NCBI GenBank assembly: GCA_029207755.1
Contig: JARCOQ010000007.1
Location: forward strand, 39,327,656 to 39,391,655
Origin: Chamaea fasciata
Taxonomy: Eukaryota > Chordata > Aves > Passeriformes > Sylviidae
Length of the DNA stretch: 64,000 nucleotides
Direction of reading: 5' to 3'
Part shown: positions 50,201 through 63,031 of the stretch, one piece after another
Position numbering within the stretch: the stretch's first letter is position 1
How the letters are laid out: every line of letters begins with the position of its first letter
Translations under genes and position numbers: made by a program
Notes under the pieces: generated by a model
Databases searched by the model: none
What the model saw: only the letters and a program-made list of their open reading frames with translations
What the model was told of the DNA's origin: nothing

Positions 50201-53200
50201 GTGGGATGTCAGACACTTTTGTATGGTGACCTATTCAAACAGAAAAATACCTAATTTCTTATATTCCAAGGTCGCATGTACTTTCTTCTTTGCCCCAGCT
50301 GCAGTATGGTGGTAGCTTTTAGTAAGTCTTGGAAGTTGTGCTACACTTCTGTGTGGTACACTTTTCATCTTTCCAACCTGTGAACCACTCTATGTTTGGG
50401 AGCACACTGTGCTTTATAGCTTGGTAAAGTACATGATCTTGCATTTCATATCAAAACATCATTTAATTTCTCTGACTTTGTGATTCCCATATCTGTATTT
50501 GTCTTTGAGCTTTACAGGTAAATCTGTTCACAGAAGAACTTGATTTTGTTTCTATTCAATGATAATCCCACCTTTTCTTTATACTCATGATGTCTGTCCA
50601 CTCTGTGTTCGTGCAGTGTGTCATTGACAGAGCTCCTGTTGTGCTGAGGTCATTTACAAAAACATGAAGGTCCGTTCCATGCGTGATCTGAGAGGACTTT
50701 GGCTAGTCACCTCTTTATAATTTTTCCTTTCAGACCTGCTTTTTGTTACCTCCCCTTTGTCTTGCTTCTTACAACTGGAGAGGCAGTCAGGTAGTTCAGC
50801 ATAGCATGCAAGGAGGTACTGGATAAAGTGCATATGCTGCGTTCTAAGGTGGTTCATTGCAAAGAGGTGAGGAGTGCTGCACTCATCCCTTCTGGGGTTT
50901 GTCAGCCACTGTGGCTTTCTTCGAGATGGGAAATTAATTTCTGTCTTCTCTTGCTCCAGGGATGCAGCACACAGAGTCCACCCACTTGCAGGACAAGGAG
51001 TGAACCTGGGCTTTGGTGATATTGCATGTTTAGCTCATCACCTCAGTGCAGCAGCCTTCAACGGGAGTGATCTGGGTAAGGATCCAAGCCCATGCAGTGG
51101 CAGTGAGAGGATTACTCTTCCAGGCCTTTGCTTAACCTCTGGTTAAGCATTCTTAAGCTGTCTTGTGTTTGAAAGCTTTGTTGAAGCAAAGCTGTTCTGA
51201 TGTCCATTGGCTGTGGAGCAGTTCACAATTCTTGGATGCAGTTTCCATCCCACAAGTCTTGAAGCTGCTTTAAAAAAAATAAAGCTCTGCAGGATGGCAG
51301 TTAGAGACATGGTGAGATGAAGAGCACTAGCTGGTGGAAGGAGGTCTTTATTGAGATGGATCATGTAGCAGTGTGCTTTTTAGATGTTGGAGCTGCTACC
51401 TATATCCCCATAAGCATCTCCTGTGGAAAAGCTGCTGGGGAGGATTCAGGCAAAGCAGCCAAGCTCACGCATCACACACACCATGGCTCAGAGAGGCAAA
51501 AAGGGCCTTTGTATGAATCAGCTCCAGCAAGATTTGTTTCAGGCACTGAAGGAAGATCAGGAGCAAAGACCTGGCCATGTGCTCTGCACAGGCCTAAACA
51601 GGGGTCAGGGACCAATGGTCAAAGGGCAGAGGTCAGTGACCTGCAGGGAAGATGGGGCCAGCCACCCGAGGTGCCACCACTAATAGGGAAACAGGGAAAG
51701 GAGAAACCACTACAATTAGGGACATATGGGGAAAGCAAACTGGGGTGAATCACAGTGTTGCAAGGCACCATAGGGGAGATCCTCTCTTTCAGCCTAGGCA
51801 GGGAAGACTCTCGTCCCTCCTTCCAAGGCAGGACCCTGCGAATTCCCTTAAGGGGATCCAGGCATTCCACAGGACAATTTCTCTGTTCTCTTTCTGTTGC
51901 CAGAGGAAACTGCTCTATAGATAAGATGCACAAATGTTTGTGGCACATCAAGTGTAATAGAAGCATTCAATTATCTCTTCCAGGCTCCTTAAAACACCTC
52001 CTCAAGTTTGAAACTGAACGTCAGAGACATAATGTCTCCTTGATAGCTGCTACTGATGTGCTAAAAAGGCTGTACTCTACCACACTGGCTCCTCTGGTGT
52101 TGCTGAGGACATGGGGATTGCAAGCAACAAATGCCCTACCTCCTCTCAAAGTAAGATCTCACTTCAGCGAGGGCTGTAGGAATTGTCCAAAACCATTCAC
52201 GAAGTATGCACAAAGTATAAAGATCTTTGTTTGTTTTGAATGAAACATTTTTGATTGGAAAATACTAGTTTAAACTGGGGAGTCTGTGTCCTGAATAGGC
52301 CTGAGGAGTTCCTAAATAACTGACGGCTCAGTAGTGATGTGGTGTTTTTTTTTTTTTCCCTGCAGCGCAAGAGAATACAAAAGGTCTAAATGTTTTATAT
52401 TCTGTATCAGTAATTAGGAGTTAGAGGTCATCAGAAGTCTTTGGCTTTATTTTGCTATAGAATTAAAATGTCAAACCTTGAATTGTATTCCAGCAATGCA
52501 CAGAAAAAACAGGCCTGTGAAGACACATCTTCACTAAGACATTGGTTGACTTCATAGATGCAGTGTGCAGCCCACACTTTTCCTGTTTCTGTGCTGTTTT
52601 GCCTTGTGAATTGTCCCCTCACGGCAGAAGTTCAAGTCTCTAAAATGCAAATTACCCGAGGAAGGCAGTGGTGAGGAGTTTCTGTCTTAAACATAGACCG
52701 TCTCTTTGCAGTGTATCTGCCTGAACTCTTCACCCTCTTGACCTAGTTGCTGGATTTTTGTGAGGTTCCTTAAGCCCTCTGCTCTAAAAGCTCCCAAGCA
52801 CCAGCAAATAAGATTCTCATTTTTGGATTTCAATTTTTATTTCATTTATTTCCCACCTTCATATTAAACACAGGTGCCCTGTTTCCTCTGTGTTATGGTC
52901 ATAGTTGAGACACTTCCTCAATTGAAAATCAGTACATTCCTAAGGCAGAGCAGCTGCCACTGGCACGGTGTCTTCATTAAGGAAGATTATGCTGCTGCTT
53001 CAGTGCTCAGAATTTTCTCTTTCTCTGTTTAAAAGGAAAAAAACAAATGAAGATGTCCTTTCTGAGCAGAAAACCCATTGGTGGTACCAGTTTTGTGCTA
53101 CTTGGGAAGGAAAGGAATGCTACAGTTTTGTTAATTTTCTATGACATAGGCATAGGTTCTCTGCAGGTGGATAGAAAGACTGGCCAAGAACTGTTGTTCA

Positions 53201-53310
53201 TTTACATGAAAGGGAAGGTGCCTAAAGGTTCTTTCTAGAACACATGCTTATGAATTACTTCTCTTTTTCTTCTCTTCTAGGAACAAATCATGGCTTTGGC
53301 CAGCAAGTGA
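44265..53310 (+). CDS. COQ6: COQ6, coenzyme Q biosynthesis FAD monooxygenase
   Basis: COQ6 hydroxylates C5 of the benzoquinone ring in ubiquinone synthesis, within the CoQ complex on the matrix side of the inner mitochondrial membrane. Twelve coding exons: 44265-44424, 45441-45575, 46348-46406, 47489-47612, 48054-48184, 48550-48657, 48746-48808, 49122-49229, 49628-49830, 50960-51075, 51984-52150, 53281-53310. They sum to 1404 nt (467 residues), matching the human length of 468. The first 35 residues are Arg/Ala-rich without acidic residues, a mitochondrial targeting signal. Then come the dinucleotide-binding GGGMVG (in [14 protein letters not shown]), the GADGHNS motif at the start of exon 6, and the FAD-ribityl motif [16 protein letters not shown] across exons 9-10. 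Family signatures such as [17 protein letters not shown] and [13 protein letters not shown] are intact. The ATG (44265) has G at -3 and +4. Introns contain a CR1 fragment, a minisatellite and LTR sequence, but no reading-frame damage. Confidence 0.97.
44717..45080 (-). mobile_element. CR1 LINE 3' fragment
   Basis: On the plus strand the element begins with the reverse complement of the CR1 3' end (AGAATCATGGAATGGGTTGG), so it is inserted in minus orientation in COQ6 intron 1. Its minus strand still encodes the CR1 ORF2 C-terminal signature RLDIRKKFF .. VRHWNRL .. LEARLD, in a frame open over about 110 codons. The 5' end is truncated, as is typical of CR1. Confidence 0.92.
45590..45682 (+). 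repeat. Small tandem repeat, about 3 units of 27-30 bp
   Basis: The units contain TTTTTAACATTT, TAGACTTG and TTGTTTGCAT in order, slightly degenerate, starting 15 nt after the COQ6 exon 2 donor. Confidence 0.75.
46655..47222 (+). mobile_element. Avian endogenous retrovirus LTR in sense inside COQ6 intron 3
   Basis: The sequence follows an LTR type abundant in bird genomes: GGTTTGGCTGGGATAGAGTT near the start, GTTGATAACACAGG, TTGCTGAGCAGTGCTTACAC, GGAGTGATGGCATTTGTCTT, GCCCTGCTTTCCTGGATATG and a GGCTGAGCTGCCTGCTGGGG end. It is in the same orientation as COQ6. AATAAA at 46908-46913 stands where the promoter-like AT-rich element would be. The ends appear to be TG..CA, but no clean target duplication is visible. 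Confidence 0.8.
51200..51930 (-). mobile_element. Probable LTR or other interspersed repeat, antisense in COQ6 intron 10
   Basis: This is a G+C-rich block with sharp edges. Read on the minus strand, a promoter-like stretch with CCATTGGTC is followed by TCTCAATAAAGACC, an LTR-like polyadenylation signal. The open frames across it match no protein I know. Confidence 0.4.
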
Positions 53311-53399
53311 TATGTTGTCAGTCTGCCTGTGAGCAGCTTGCCTATGAATGCATTGCCCTTAAAAGGGACTTGAATCTTTGAATTGTTATTTTAATTTAC

Positions 53400-53405
53400 A
53401 ATAAA
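53400..53405 (+). terminator. COQ6: COQ6 poly(A) signal AATAAA
   Basis: A canonical hexamer lies 90 nt after the COQ6 stop codon, giving a very short 3' UTR of about 110 nt. The last exon (acceptor TTCTAG at 53280) codes only nine residues before TGA. Confidence 0.8.
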
Positions 53406-56400
53406 ACTGAGGGATTGAGTTGTGTATTACATCATCCACTGGTTTATGCGAAAGATGTCTCATTTGCCCTCCTCAAGAGGATTTAGGGTTTCTTTCCATA
53501 GCACCACAATGTCTTCAGCCAGAGAACTAAATGTACAATGTGCTTTTAATTTGGGCCTCCTGAATTGAAGATTGAGGTGCAAACAGCTGTCTGTCTTTTG
53601 GCAAAGACAGTGCTGAATTTTGCCAACTGTTGGTTAATTTTTAACAGCTTTGGCTGCTTAATTACTTTCAGTTTCTTCTGATATTATTTCTAGAGCTGTA
53701 ACGTCACTCCTGGGTTCTTGGCACCTCAGCTCAGACAGAAGGAGTGGTTTTCAGCAGAGGGAGAAAACACATGGTGGCAGATGTATTTTAAAATTCTGTC
53801 TGTCGTTCTTTCACCCTTTTCCCTGCCTTTCTCTTGGTGCATTATTTAATAATGGTGTTTCTTGTGGAACTGGCTACTCTTAGGGGCTCCATGGGAAAGA
53901 TACAAGGCAACAGTAAGATCTTGGAGAAGAAAACTATACCACAACATCTTGAGTATTGTTAAAAATGCTTTAATTACTAAAATAGACAATTCAGGATATT
54001 CCGTATTAGGTTCCAAACACCAGCCTCTTGCATTAGACATTTGCCACTCATAAAATTAAAATTAGCACTGCCCATGGGCAAGATTTACACAGTATCAGAA
54101 ATGAACATCAGAAAGAACGAAATGTAAGTTTTGAACTGAAAGCCATTACTTGTGCTTCTGCAGTCACTCATATGAGGCAGTTCTTGTTAGTGGCTGGCTA
54201 AAAGACATTACAAAGGAGGAGATAAAAATCAGGGCTGCAAGTAGGGCTCTTCTCTTAAAAGGCTGCTTACTCTTTAGTTTAGCTAATAAATAATCTCATT
54301 GCACTAGGGTAAGTGTGAGGACTTGACTGGGTTGTCCAAACCCCCCACCTACTTGGGTTCAGATGTAAACAGTAGGGGCTCAATTCTGCAATTTCTTGCA
54401 AAAATAAACCTTTTAACAGCGTTTTGTTTTCTCCCATAACTGAACAATAATGCCAGTAATAGAAAGCAGCAGTTCTGCTTCAGTTAATGAATTGTGCCAC
54501 TGACAAATGAAGACCCTGAGCATTCAGATTAAATGCAACTTTGGTACTGGAAAGCAGATGCTCCCCCCTAGCATTTGTAGTACCAGAGTCTCAGGAAAAG
54601 AATGCAGAAAAAACAACTTCCTCTGCATGGTACCCTTCTTCTAGTCCCTCCTTGCTCCAGACAAAACCCAGCCCTTGAGCCCTTCTCAGAGCTAGTGTGT
54701 GTTCAGGGGGTAGAGAACGCTGCTGCTTCTTCCTTAGGTACAGCATCCCACCTTTCCTTCCTGTTCAAAACACAGCCTCACTGCTGACAGCTCTTAGTCC
54801 CAAGATCCAGTAAGAGTTTGTCATAGCACTGGCTCAGACTGAAAGATGACCTCTGGATTATTAAATTACCTCATTCTCAGGATAATGCAGCCTGGCCAGT
54901 AACCACTCCATCCTACTTCGTGTTTTCTGAGAATACAAAAGTGCTCACTGAAGACAAAATGAATGCATTTGCAGTCACCTTGTTCTGCAGACCAGACCAT
55001 ATACCAAGTTTTGCCAACAGTAGAAAGAGGAAAAAGAAATGTTTATGGTTGAGTAGAGGCCACAGTTACTTTCTTCATGTTCAAACAGAAACTCCTAGAG
55101 AGGAAGGAACAGAACTTTGGTGTGACACTGAGGAATTTCTCAATATGGATCTCAAACAGATTCTAGTAAGGAGTTCACATGTAGGATGAGCATTTCCTGT
55201 TCCAAAAAAGCAGCCTGAATTTATGGTGAGGTGTCAGTGATGGGATAAATGTGGATGGATAAGTATGGATGGCTCCATCTCCAACCCTTGGATTCTTGTT
55301 GCTGATTGCACTTGTTTCAATCAAAAGCACACCTTGCAACCCTCATGATGTAAAACCTGAGATATGAAAAGGCGTAGCTTAATCAGCCACAGGCAAACTT
55401 GCACTGCTAACTAGAGGAAAAGGACTAATGTTCACAGTAAGGCAAAGTTCTAAGTCTCCAAACTGTTTGGCAAGACCACTGGAGACATGAGTGCACTACT
55501 TCCTCCCCTTGCTGGGAATTATTTTCAAATCCAGTTTGCAGAGAAGGTAGTGTGAGGGCAGTCTTTGGTTTGACAGAAGTGGGAAAGGTGTTTTAGAGCA
55601 AACAGATAACTGCAACTGCCCAATAGGGAAATGTTCATCACAAGACATCAGTAGATTAAAGTTTCCCTTAGTCACATGAATAATACCTCTTTGTTGAGGT
55701 GGGGCAAATTCACCTGTACCTTACACATTCCTTGGGGAGGAGAAGACAGTAGAAGCTGCCACTTATTTCATGGGGTGGAAAAAGTGTCTACAGCTGTTTT
55801 TACTTAGGGCAATGGATGGGTTTTAAATGGGAGACCACACCTTAGAGCTCACTCTAGCATTGGGACTGTGGTGCTCAGACAGCTCGCTGGCCCAGGAAGT
55901 CTCCCTGGGCTGTACCATACCTGCTGTCCTTGGGATGGCACTAGACTTGACTCTTGGGCATGCACCACCTCAGGTTTGGTGTCCTGAAATCAGTTCACAC
56001 AAGAACCCGAGGAGCACCAGCAGCAGAGGGAAGACGCTGTGGGTGTGCCTTGCTGAGAGCAGAGAAACAGAACCGGTTCTCACAGCAAAGTGAGCTGTCA
56101 GATCAGCCATTTCATCTGACTGCAATCTCCTTGTGGGTGGAATGTGACAAGCTCTTCTTCTGGCAGCTGGGTTTCAATAGCTGGCACTGCTGCCTCGTTG
56201 TGCCAGCACAATTATGTGTTATGACTACATGCTAAATGAATAAATTTATCAAGTCTGGTAGTCAGATGTATGGTGTAGCTGCACAGACTTGTAAAGGGCA
56301 GCAAAACTGAAACAGCCAGGCACACATTCTGCTTGGGAAATGCCTACTGCCTAAAAAAATGCTTGGTAAATTACTGTGTTTTAGCCAACACCTTTCCCAA

Positions 56401-56957
56401 AACCATTCACCAAAGTGTACTTACAGCAGGCCCTTCCTGAAAGACTGGAATATTCTTGCCACATATTTGCTAAGCTAGCAGCTGGATTCTTGGAACACTG
56501 AGGTTGGCAGCATCCAGAATTTTTCACTTTTCTCTGAATGACTGTTGATGCTACTTCTAATTTCTGTATTTAACATCTCACAAGCAAACTTAAGTTACGT
56601 TATGTTTAAAATAGAAGAGGGTAGGGGAAGTCACGTGTCTGTAGTCTGCCACCACATCCAGGAACTCTGTGCTTCTGACAAACTTGCTGGTGAAAGCTGC
56701 TTTTGAGCCCCTTGCATATTCTCTGCTGGACTTTAGGCCTTTCGACTTTCATAAGGCAGATTCTGAATCATTTATGGCAATCACAGTCATAAATCATACT
56801 CTCACTAGGCACAATGCCAATCCAGGGTAAAGATCTGTTGTATATCTTTGGTCCATGTTCTGCTTTGTGACCAGTTCCAGCTGAACAACATGTCTGGAGA
56901 TTGCAATTTACTTTCTCAGCCTTTCAGAAATGCTGAAGTCCACAGCAGTATCACAGG
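53406..56957. other. COQ6-ENTPD5 convergent interval, probably including the ENTPD5 3' UTR
   Basis: The two genes converge. On the minus strand, ATTAAA at about 53969-53974 and 53845-53850 could end a 3' UTR of about 3 kb; no AATAAA was found closer on that strand. I see no coding exon, RNA gene or recognised repeat in the interval. Confidence 0.5.
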
Positions 56958-59900
56958 TCAATAGGTCATCCCCAGAGACTGCAGCAGATAAAAGGTAGCA
57001 CCCAAAGTCCAGCTTGTCTCTATGTCATTTACTTTCTTTGTCAACTATAAAGGAAGAAAAACAAGTTGTTACTGACAGTTCTCTAGATTCATAAATTGCA
57101 CAAATGACAGCAACTACATGTTACAAATCTGCAAAGATTCAGTAGATAATTAGTCAGAAAAAAATCAACTAATGCATGTTAATCGATAGGGATTTAACTG
57201 GTTTTTTCTCACCTGTAAGACTGTGTTGTCCCTAAATCCAAAACCATCCTTTAATAAAGCGGTGATGTAAGTGAGATCCATGCAGAGGAAAGGACTGGCT
57301 GAGTTGTACCTCTCCATGTTATCACAGACTAGAGAAAGAAAAAAGGGATTTCAGCAAAATAAGAGCTTTTATCCACACTGTACATTTGAACTGAACTCAA
57401 GTCAAAGCTTACTAAAACAAGCCACCCTCTTCTATTAGTGGGTATATATGACACATGGTACAAGCTACAGAGCTTTTCTATAATGTTGGAGAATAAACAA
57501 TATAGTACATCCAATTTCTCTTAACTCCATCATAAGGACATCTTTTATTACAGCAACATAATCCACACAGCTCTTTTGAAGAACCTCTGCTCAACTGCTA
57601 ACCAGCAGGGTGTTAGATTACTTATTTTTTCAAGAACACAGTATCACCTGTTTTCATCATCCTTGCTCCACAGATGGCTTCAGTAATGGATTCCACCTTC
57701 TAGGATGGCAGTTTAGTTTATTTTTTCCAACCACATTAGTCCAAGGAAATGGAAGAGGCTATTGCACAACCAACCACTCCCTCGCTGCAGCAAAGTCAAG
57801 ATTCCACAGTCAGGGTGACAGTGACTGGGAAATGTATTTACACTAGGCATCACTTTCTAGACCTGCTGTTACTGTCTTGTTCTACTGGCAGCAAGAGCAG
57901 AGTTCACTTCCTTCTAAGAAAAGATGAGCAACATCCTTCTACTATTGAAACGAGATAGAGAAGAATTAGTTCAGGATCACAGAATTGATCTCCTGATGCC
58001 CTAAAGCTAAGTAAGTGGTTTGATAATGTTAGGTAACATCTTAGCCACATCTTTGAAATAAGCTCTCTCACTATCTAGGGAAAAAATAACGACCAACCCA
58101 CACTCAAATTTTAGAGCCTAATCCCCCTATTCAAAATCATCCAAGTTTCCAGGGAGATTAGGTTTAACTGAAAAATCACTAAAATTTAGGCCTTATTTTA
58201 GAAAAAAAAAGCCAGTCCTGAACTATGTAATTAAGCATCTGCTGCTGAAAAATATGGTCTGCTCATTCTCATGAGAATGATCACAGTACAGAAGTAACTT
58301 GCATTTAGCCATCAGCAGCCAGGCAAGGTGGGTGCTCTTTATCCACAGGAGGTACAAAACTAGAACAAGCATTCAGGAAAAAAAACAGGGAGGTGAAGGA
58401 ACGCAGAAGACGCTGTCAGACTTAAAAACCCTTTACTCTCTCCCTCCATTTTGTTAGAGATTAAATAGGATTTAAGGTGACGGACTTACAGAATTCAGTG
58501 CTCTGTTAAACTCAGAGTTGCATTTTGACAGAAGAAGCTCTTGATACAGCAAATTCACTTTCTTTTGTAGTGACATGAACTATCTCCTTCTCCTGAACAG
58601 AGCTGTAAAGCCACCAACCCCTCACTGCTCTATCAGTATTGTCTTCTGGATCAGTTAGAGTTTTTGACTAATAAAAGTAACATGACAGGTGTAAGTGAAA
58701 TAAAGGTTAAATAAATTTGCTTTTCTTCCAAGTCACATTATGTGCTGCCTACACATTGATATTTTTGTTATTTCTTGTCCAAACCAGTTTCCCAGCTCAT
58801 GACAATTACCTTCTTTGGCTTTTCTTTCAAAATCTCTCACTTCCAAAACACCTCCGCGTTCATAATCTGAAAAAGATGTGAGAAAACATCATCATAGACC
58901 TGACAGCATTTGAGTTCTTTATCTAAGTTGACCCTAGAGTGCAACTCAGTGATGCTGCACTAGGAGTACGACCTGTTTGGAACAGAAGACAGAGCTGCAG
59001 GTGTAACTGGAGCCCTGAGCACATTTCATGTGCTGAATGCTGAACACCAAACTGCAGTGACAGATAAATGTCATTCCCTCGAGGCATTTTGTGTGTCTTC
59101 CTCAATAACATTCCTTTCCTCTGCTCTCCATGGCTCCAGCCGCCTGGGTTCCCCTGTCTACCTTCTGGTTGACATGCTCACATGTAGTGGATTATCCCAA
59201 ATTTACCAATTAGGTTGGTATCAGCTGCTCGATCATAGTAATAGGAGAAAGCATAGAAGGAACTTCCACGAATCTCCTCTGGTTGGTGAAGTTTCCCTTT
59301 GACAACCTTGAGTACTTCCAAGTAGCAAGGCTTGAATCCTGTTTCTCCTGTCAGGAAAAACACAGATGGGGTGAGCCAAAGAGCATATGCAAGAGATGGA
59401 AGAAATAATGGCAACAGGATGAAAAATAAAAGCAGCAGAGATTAAAGCATCAGAACAAGAGCTTATATATCCCTTCTATAATCCAATATGGCACCTGCAC
59501 ACAGGCAAGGACTCTAAAACCTCTTCAAGTAAAACTGGTCAGAGCAGATCATTGCTGTGTCTGACAGAAGTGCCATGCAAAACTACTTCCATGTCAGGCA
59601 AAACTCCCACTGACATGTTCTGTGGTCAGCAGAATCATCTACATTTGCTGCCACCTGTTAGATAAAACTTTGCTTTCTCTCCCCATCACATTGTAATTTT
59701 ATCAATCCACTCCACACACACTAAATCTGCAATTCAGCTCTCATGTTCTCCAACCTGTTCAAGTCTATGATGGCAGCAGACTCATGCTCTCTATGCAGCG
59801 TTAGGGACTTATTATTATTAGATACTTAAGAAACAGTTCCACAATGAGATTAACTGGTAGGCCAAAATGTTTGTACCCTAGCACGGACAGAATTTTTGCA

Positions 59901-62900
59901 CTTTGCCCAAAGCCTCAGAAAAACCTCTTATTTGCACAAGTAATTCTCAACATTTCCTATAAAGGTCTGGTTTGTAATAAGAGATCACAGTCAGAGGACA
60001 GGGGTATACGTCAGCTATTGTACAGCTTCAGATTTTAATCTGTATTTCTCAGAAGTCAACCTCTACAACTGCACAGCTATCCTTCATATCCCAATCATCA
60101 TCAGTTAAATAAGAAAATATTTGACAAGGAAAAATTCAGATTCTGGAGATCAGACTTATTGTAAAAGAAACAAGTCTCTTTAACTTACCTTCTTTGTTGC
60201 CACCATACTGATATTTCACTCCCCCAAAGTGCCACTCTGCCTCCAACTTCTTTGGCAAACAAGAACTGCGGAACATTTGTCCATCCACAACTGGAATGGG
60301 AGCAGAGAGGAGAGTCAGAAAGCACAGAATTTAACATAGCTACAGATCAATATGCAGAATCAGAAAAGGGTGAAAGATCATCATTAAAGTTTTTAAGCAA
60401 AAGTACAAAAATCTGAATTGATGGATGTGGCACTAACTGGTTACAAATTAAGGACCAGTCTCGAGTCTGGAAAAGTTGTGTCCGTTTTGTCCTGCAAACA
60501 GCAGAGCAGCTGGGCTTGTCATTTCTTAATAAGATAGATGGCACAAGGAGATCTGGATAATGGCTATTCACCACAGAAGACAAGAAATGAGAGGTAATAA
60601 ACACACAGATGCACAAACCCTAATGACAGCAGATAACCAAGACAAACAAAGCAACTGAACAATGAGGACAAAACCTCCTAAGACAGATCAATGGCCAATA
60701 CAGGATCCACTGAATGTACCTTTGAGGGGTTCAACCAGAAATACTCTAACTGATAAGAAGAAAACATGATTATTGCTGCACACACAGGTCTCATGGACAA
60801 AGCAAACTTCTGAATGCCTGAGGCAGACTGTGGGACAGGAAAATTTACTATGGGATGCTTAGGGAAAGGCTCAAAGACTGGGAAGAGGGGGAATTAAGGG
60901 ATCAAGGAACTGCAAGGATGGCAAACCAGAGGGGACTATAAAAGAAGACGGGTCACAAGTAAGCAGGCAGCTGCTCTGTATGCTTTTCTGTCTGAGCCTT
61001 GTGACCAATCACTGTAGTCTGTCCTATCTTCTTCTTAATCTCTATTCCCAACTATTTTTGATTTGAGTACATTCCAGTAATTATCACAAGTCCATCTAGC
61101 TATCAGGTAAGAATCCAGAACGTGGAAAGACCCCAGGTCCTGGCCAGAGACTAGACAAAAGGCCCAAGCCCTGGGTGAGAGACTGGAAAGACTCAGAAAC
61201 GTGAGTGTGCACTCAGGTTAGTGAGTGCGTGTGATGTGCTTGTACGCTTCCATCTAGACTAAGCAGTGTGTACAACATGTCTGGGGAGCACCACAGGCCA
61301 GGCAGATACCAGAGGGGCCTACAAAGTGGGTTTGGCCTAAGCAGCAACCCTCAGGAAAAGGATCTATTCATGCTGCTTATGTTTCTGTGGATGCTTGTAA
61401 AGCTGTGTGTTTGTGGCTGGCCATGGTGTTTGTATGCTCCCACGTGTGCATTTCTGGAATTTGCACTTGAGTGTCACTGCTGGCTGATCTCAAAAATAGG
61501 GAAAAGTAGCTGTCTCACAAGACAACTTCTTAACAAGTGGAAGCTGTTTTCAGACAAATATATACCATCAGAAATATTGAAAAGCACAACATACAGAAGT
61601 GAAAACACACAGGAAATGGGCTGCTGACACAAGGCTAAATCTAAGCATCTCTTCATAAATCTTGAATGTTTTACTATACGAACATACCTTCCATATTCAA
61701 GGCTCCAAGCGTTGCCAGTCTTGCAGCTTTTAATCCAAACCCCAAATAGCTGTGAACAACAAAAGACAGACGTTATAGTCTTGATTTCTGCACATCTGGT
61801 GTGCTTTACTTATATCCCTCTTCCTATGTCCTGGAACACCCAAACCAAATTTCCTTCCTCTGATTCCCACAAGGCTTCCCTCTCTAAAATAGAGGTCCCT
61901 TTGCCAGAAAAGAGGGCCAAAAGAGTGACAGAAACCCAAGAAATACAAAGGGCTGTAAAATGGGTAAATCTAAAACTGCAGGAAGTGGTTAGAGCTGATG
62001 TGGCATTTATACAAGATGATCTTGAAAAGCAAAAATGCACGATCTTAAAAATGAGGGAGAAAGAAGGGCATGTGGTGAGTGCATGGGGAATTGGGGAGCC
62101 ACTCATGTTACACACACAAAACTATGTGCTCTTAGGGCAGAGTGCAGAACCTCCCACAAAATGGGAATCATGGCTTTATGTGAAATTCACCTGTTTGACT
62201 CCACAGGTAACTGCAACATTCATTACAAGCTAGAATATGAACAATGCTTATGAGACTGTCATCACACATTGCAGCAACACAGCTAAGTTAAAATCCTGCT
62301 GAACCTTTCATTCCCACCTCTGTGTTTGGCCACTTACCACTTTTCTCATGTAATTTTAAACGTTTGCAGAATACTGAGTGTTAAACTAACATCCAGCTCT
62401 CTCTCAATTTTTAGGAGATGATTTTTCAATCCCAATTATTTGATCTAATGGACTGTATTGATGACTACAGCAATCAACAAATGTAAGGAGTAGGAGAGGA
62501 TGACTTATTAGACCAGCTGTGGTGTTAAGTAAGCAGATTCTATAACTGAGTGAGATGATAATGTTCACTCTGCTGAGGAACAAGTCTCAGGAAAAGTCCT
62601 CTTTCCAAATCTCTGATCATATTTAGTTCTGACTACTGGCAAAGTATCTACCTTTCTGCTTGTTTCAGAATATTTGGTTTGACTCCAGTAATAAGAATTC
62701 TCCTTAAATATGGGCTCACAATGCTTTTTCTTCTTTTGACAGACTGCCTAACGTTCCCTTGCAGTGACATTAACCATGACCCTGGAATCTTTCCAACCAA
62801 CTAATGTCGTGTTCCATTTCTACTGTTCCATGCAATAAGTAGTAAAAAAGTCATGGTCTCTGCCACTGGTGCCAGGATGATGTGGCTGATAGCTCAGGGG

Positions 62901-63031
62901 CTGCAAAAAGACTGATTTCCTCAGTGGAAATTGCAATCTTTTGCTCCTCACCTGTGAGTATAGAGCTTGTAGGTGCTATTAAACATTTCAAATGAGGTAA
63001 GAAAATCCCCAGGGGTTTCCTTCAGAGTTGC
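56958..63031 (-). CDS. ENTPD5: ENTPD5, ER nucleoside diphosphatase (C-terminal seven exons)
   Basis: ENTPD5 is a soluble GDA1/CD39-family enzyme of the ER lumen that hydrolyses UDP to UMP and so supports glycoprotein reglucosylation and folding. Coding exons on the minus strand: 62952-63031, 61688-61749, 60189-60290, 59207-59347, 58810-58866, 57213-57328 and 56958-57044 (645 nt, stop TGA at 56958). Phases agree throughout. Diagnostic stretches are [90 protein letters not shown] and the terminal [17 protein letters not shown]. The exons carrying the signal peptide and the first four apyrase conserved regions lie beyond the right edge; about half of the usual 428 residues are present. It is convergent with COQ6, as in human. 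Introns hold one antisense LTR and otherwise plain AT-rich sequence. Confidence 0.96.
60590..61290 (+). mobile_element. LTR copy E of the five-member family
   Basis: This copy has the clearest LTR architecture: GGGGACTATAAAAGAAGACG (TATA box) near 60.93 kb, a presumed R region with GACCAATCACTGTAGTCTG, and a U5-like part with CCTGGCCAGAGACTAGAC and CCATCTAGACTAAGC. Its 5' part starts CACACAGATGCACAAACCCTAA. It lies in the ENTPD5 intron 60291-61687, antisense to the gene. Confidence 0.7.

Noticed and set aside
61268..61627. Open frame of about 119 codons next to LTR copy E
   Set aside because: It starts in LTR U5-like sequence and runs antisense through an ENTPD5 intron, with no family resemblance.
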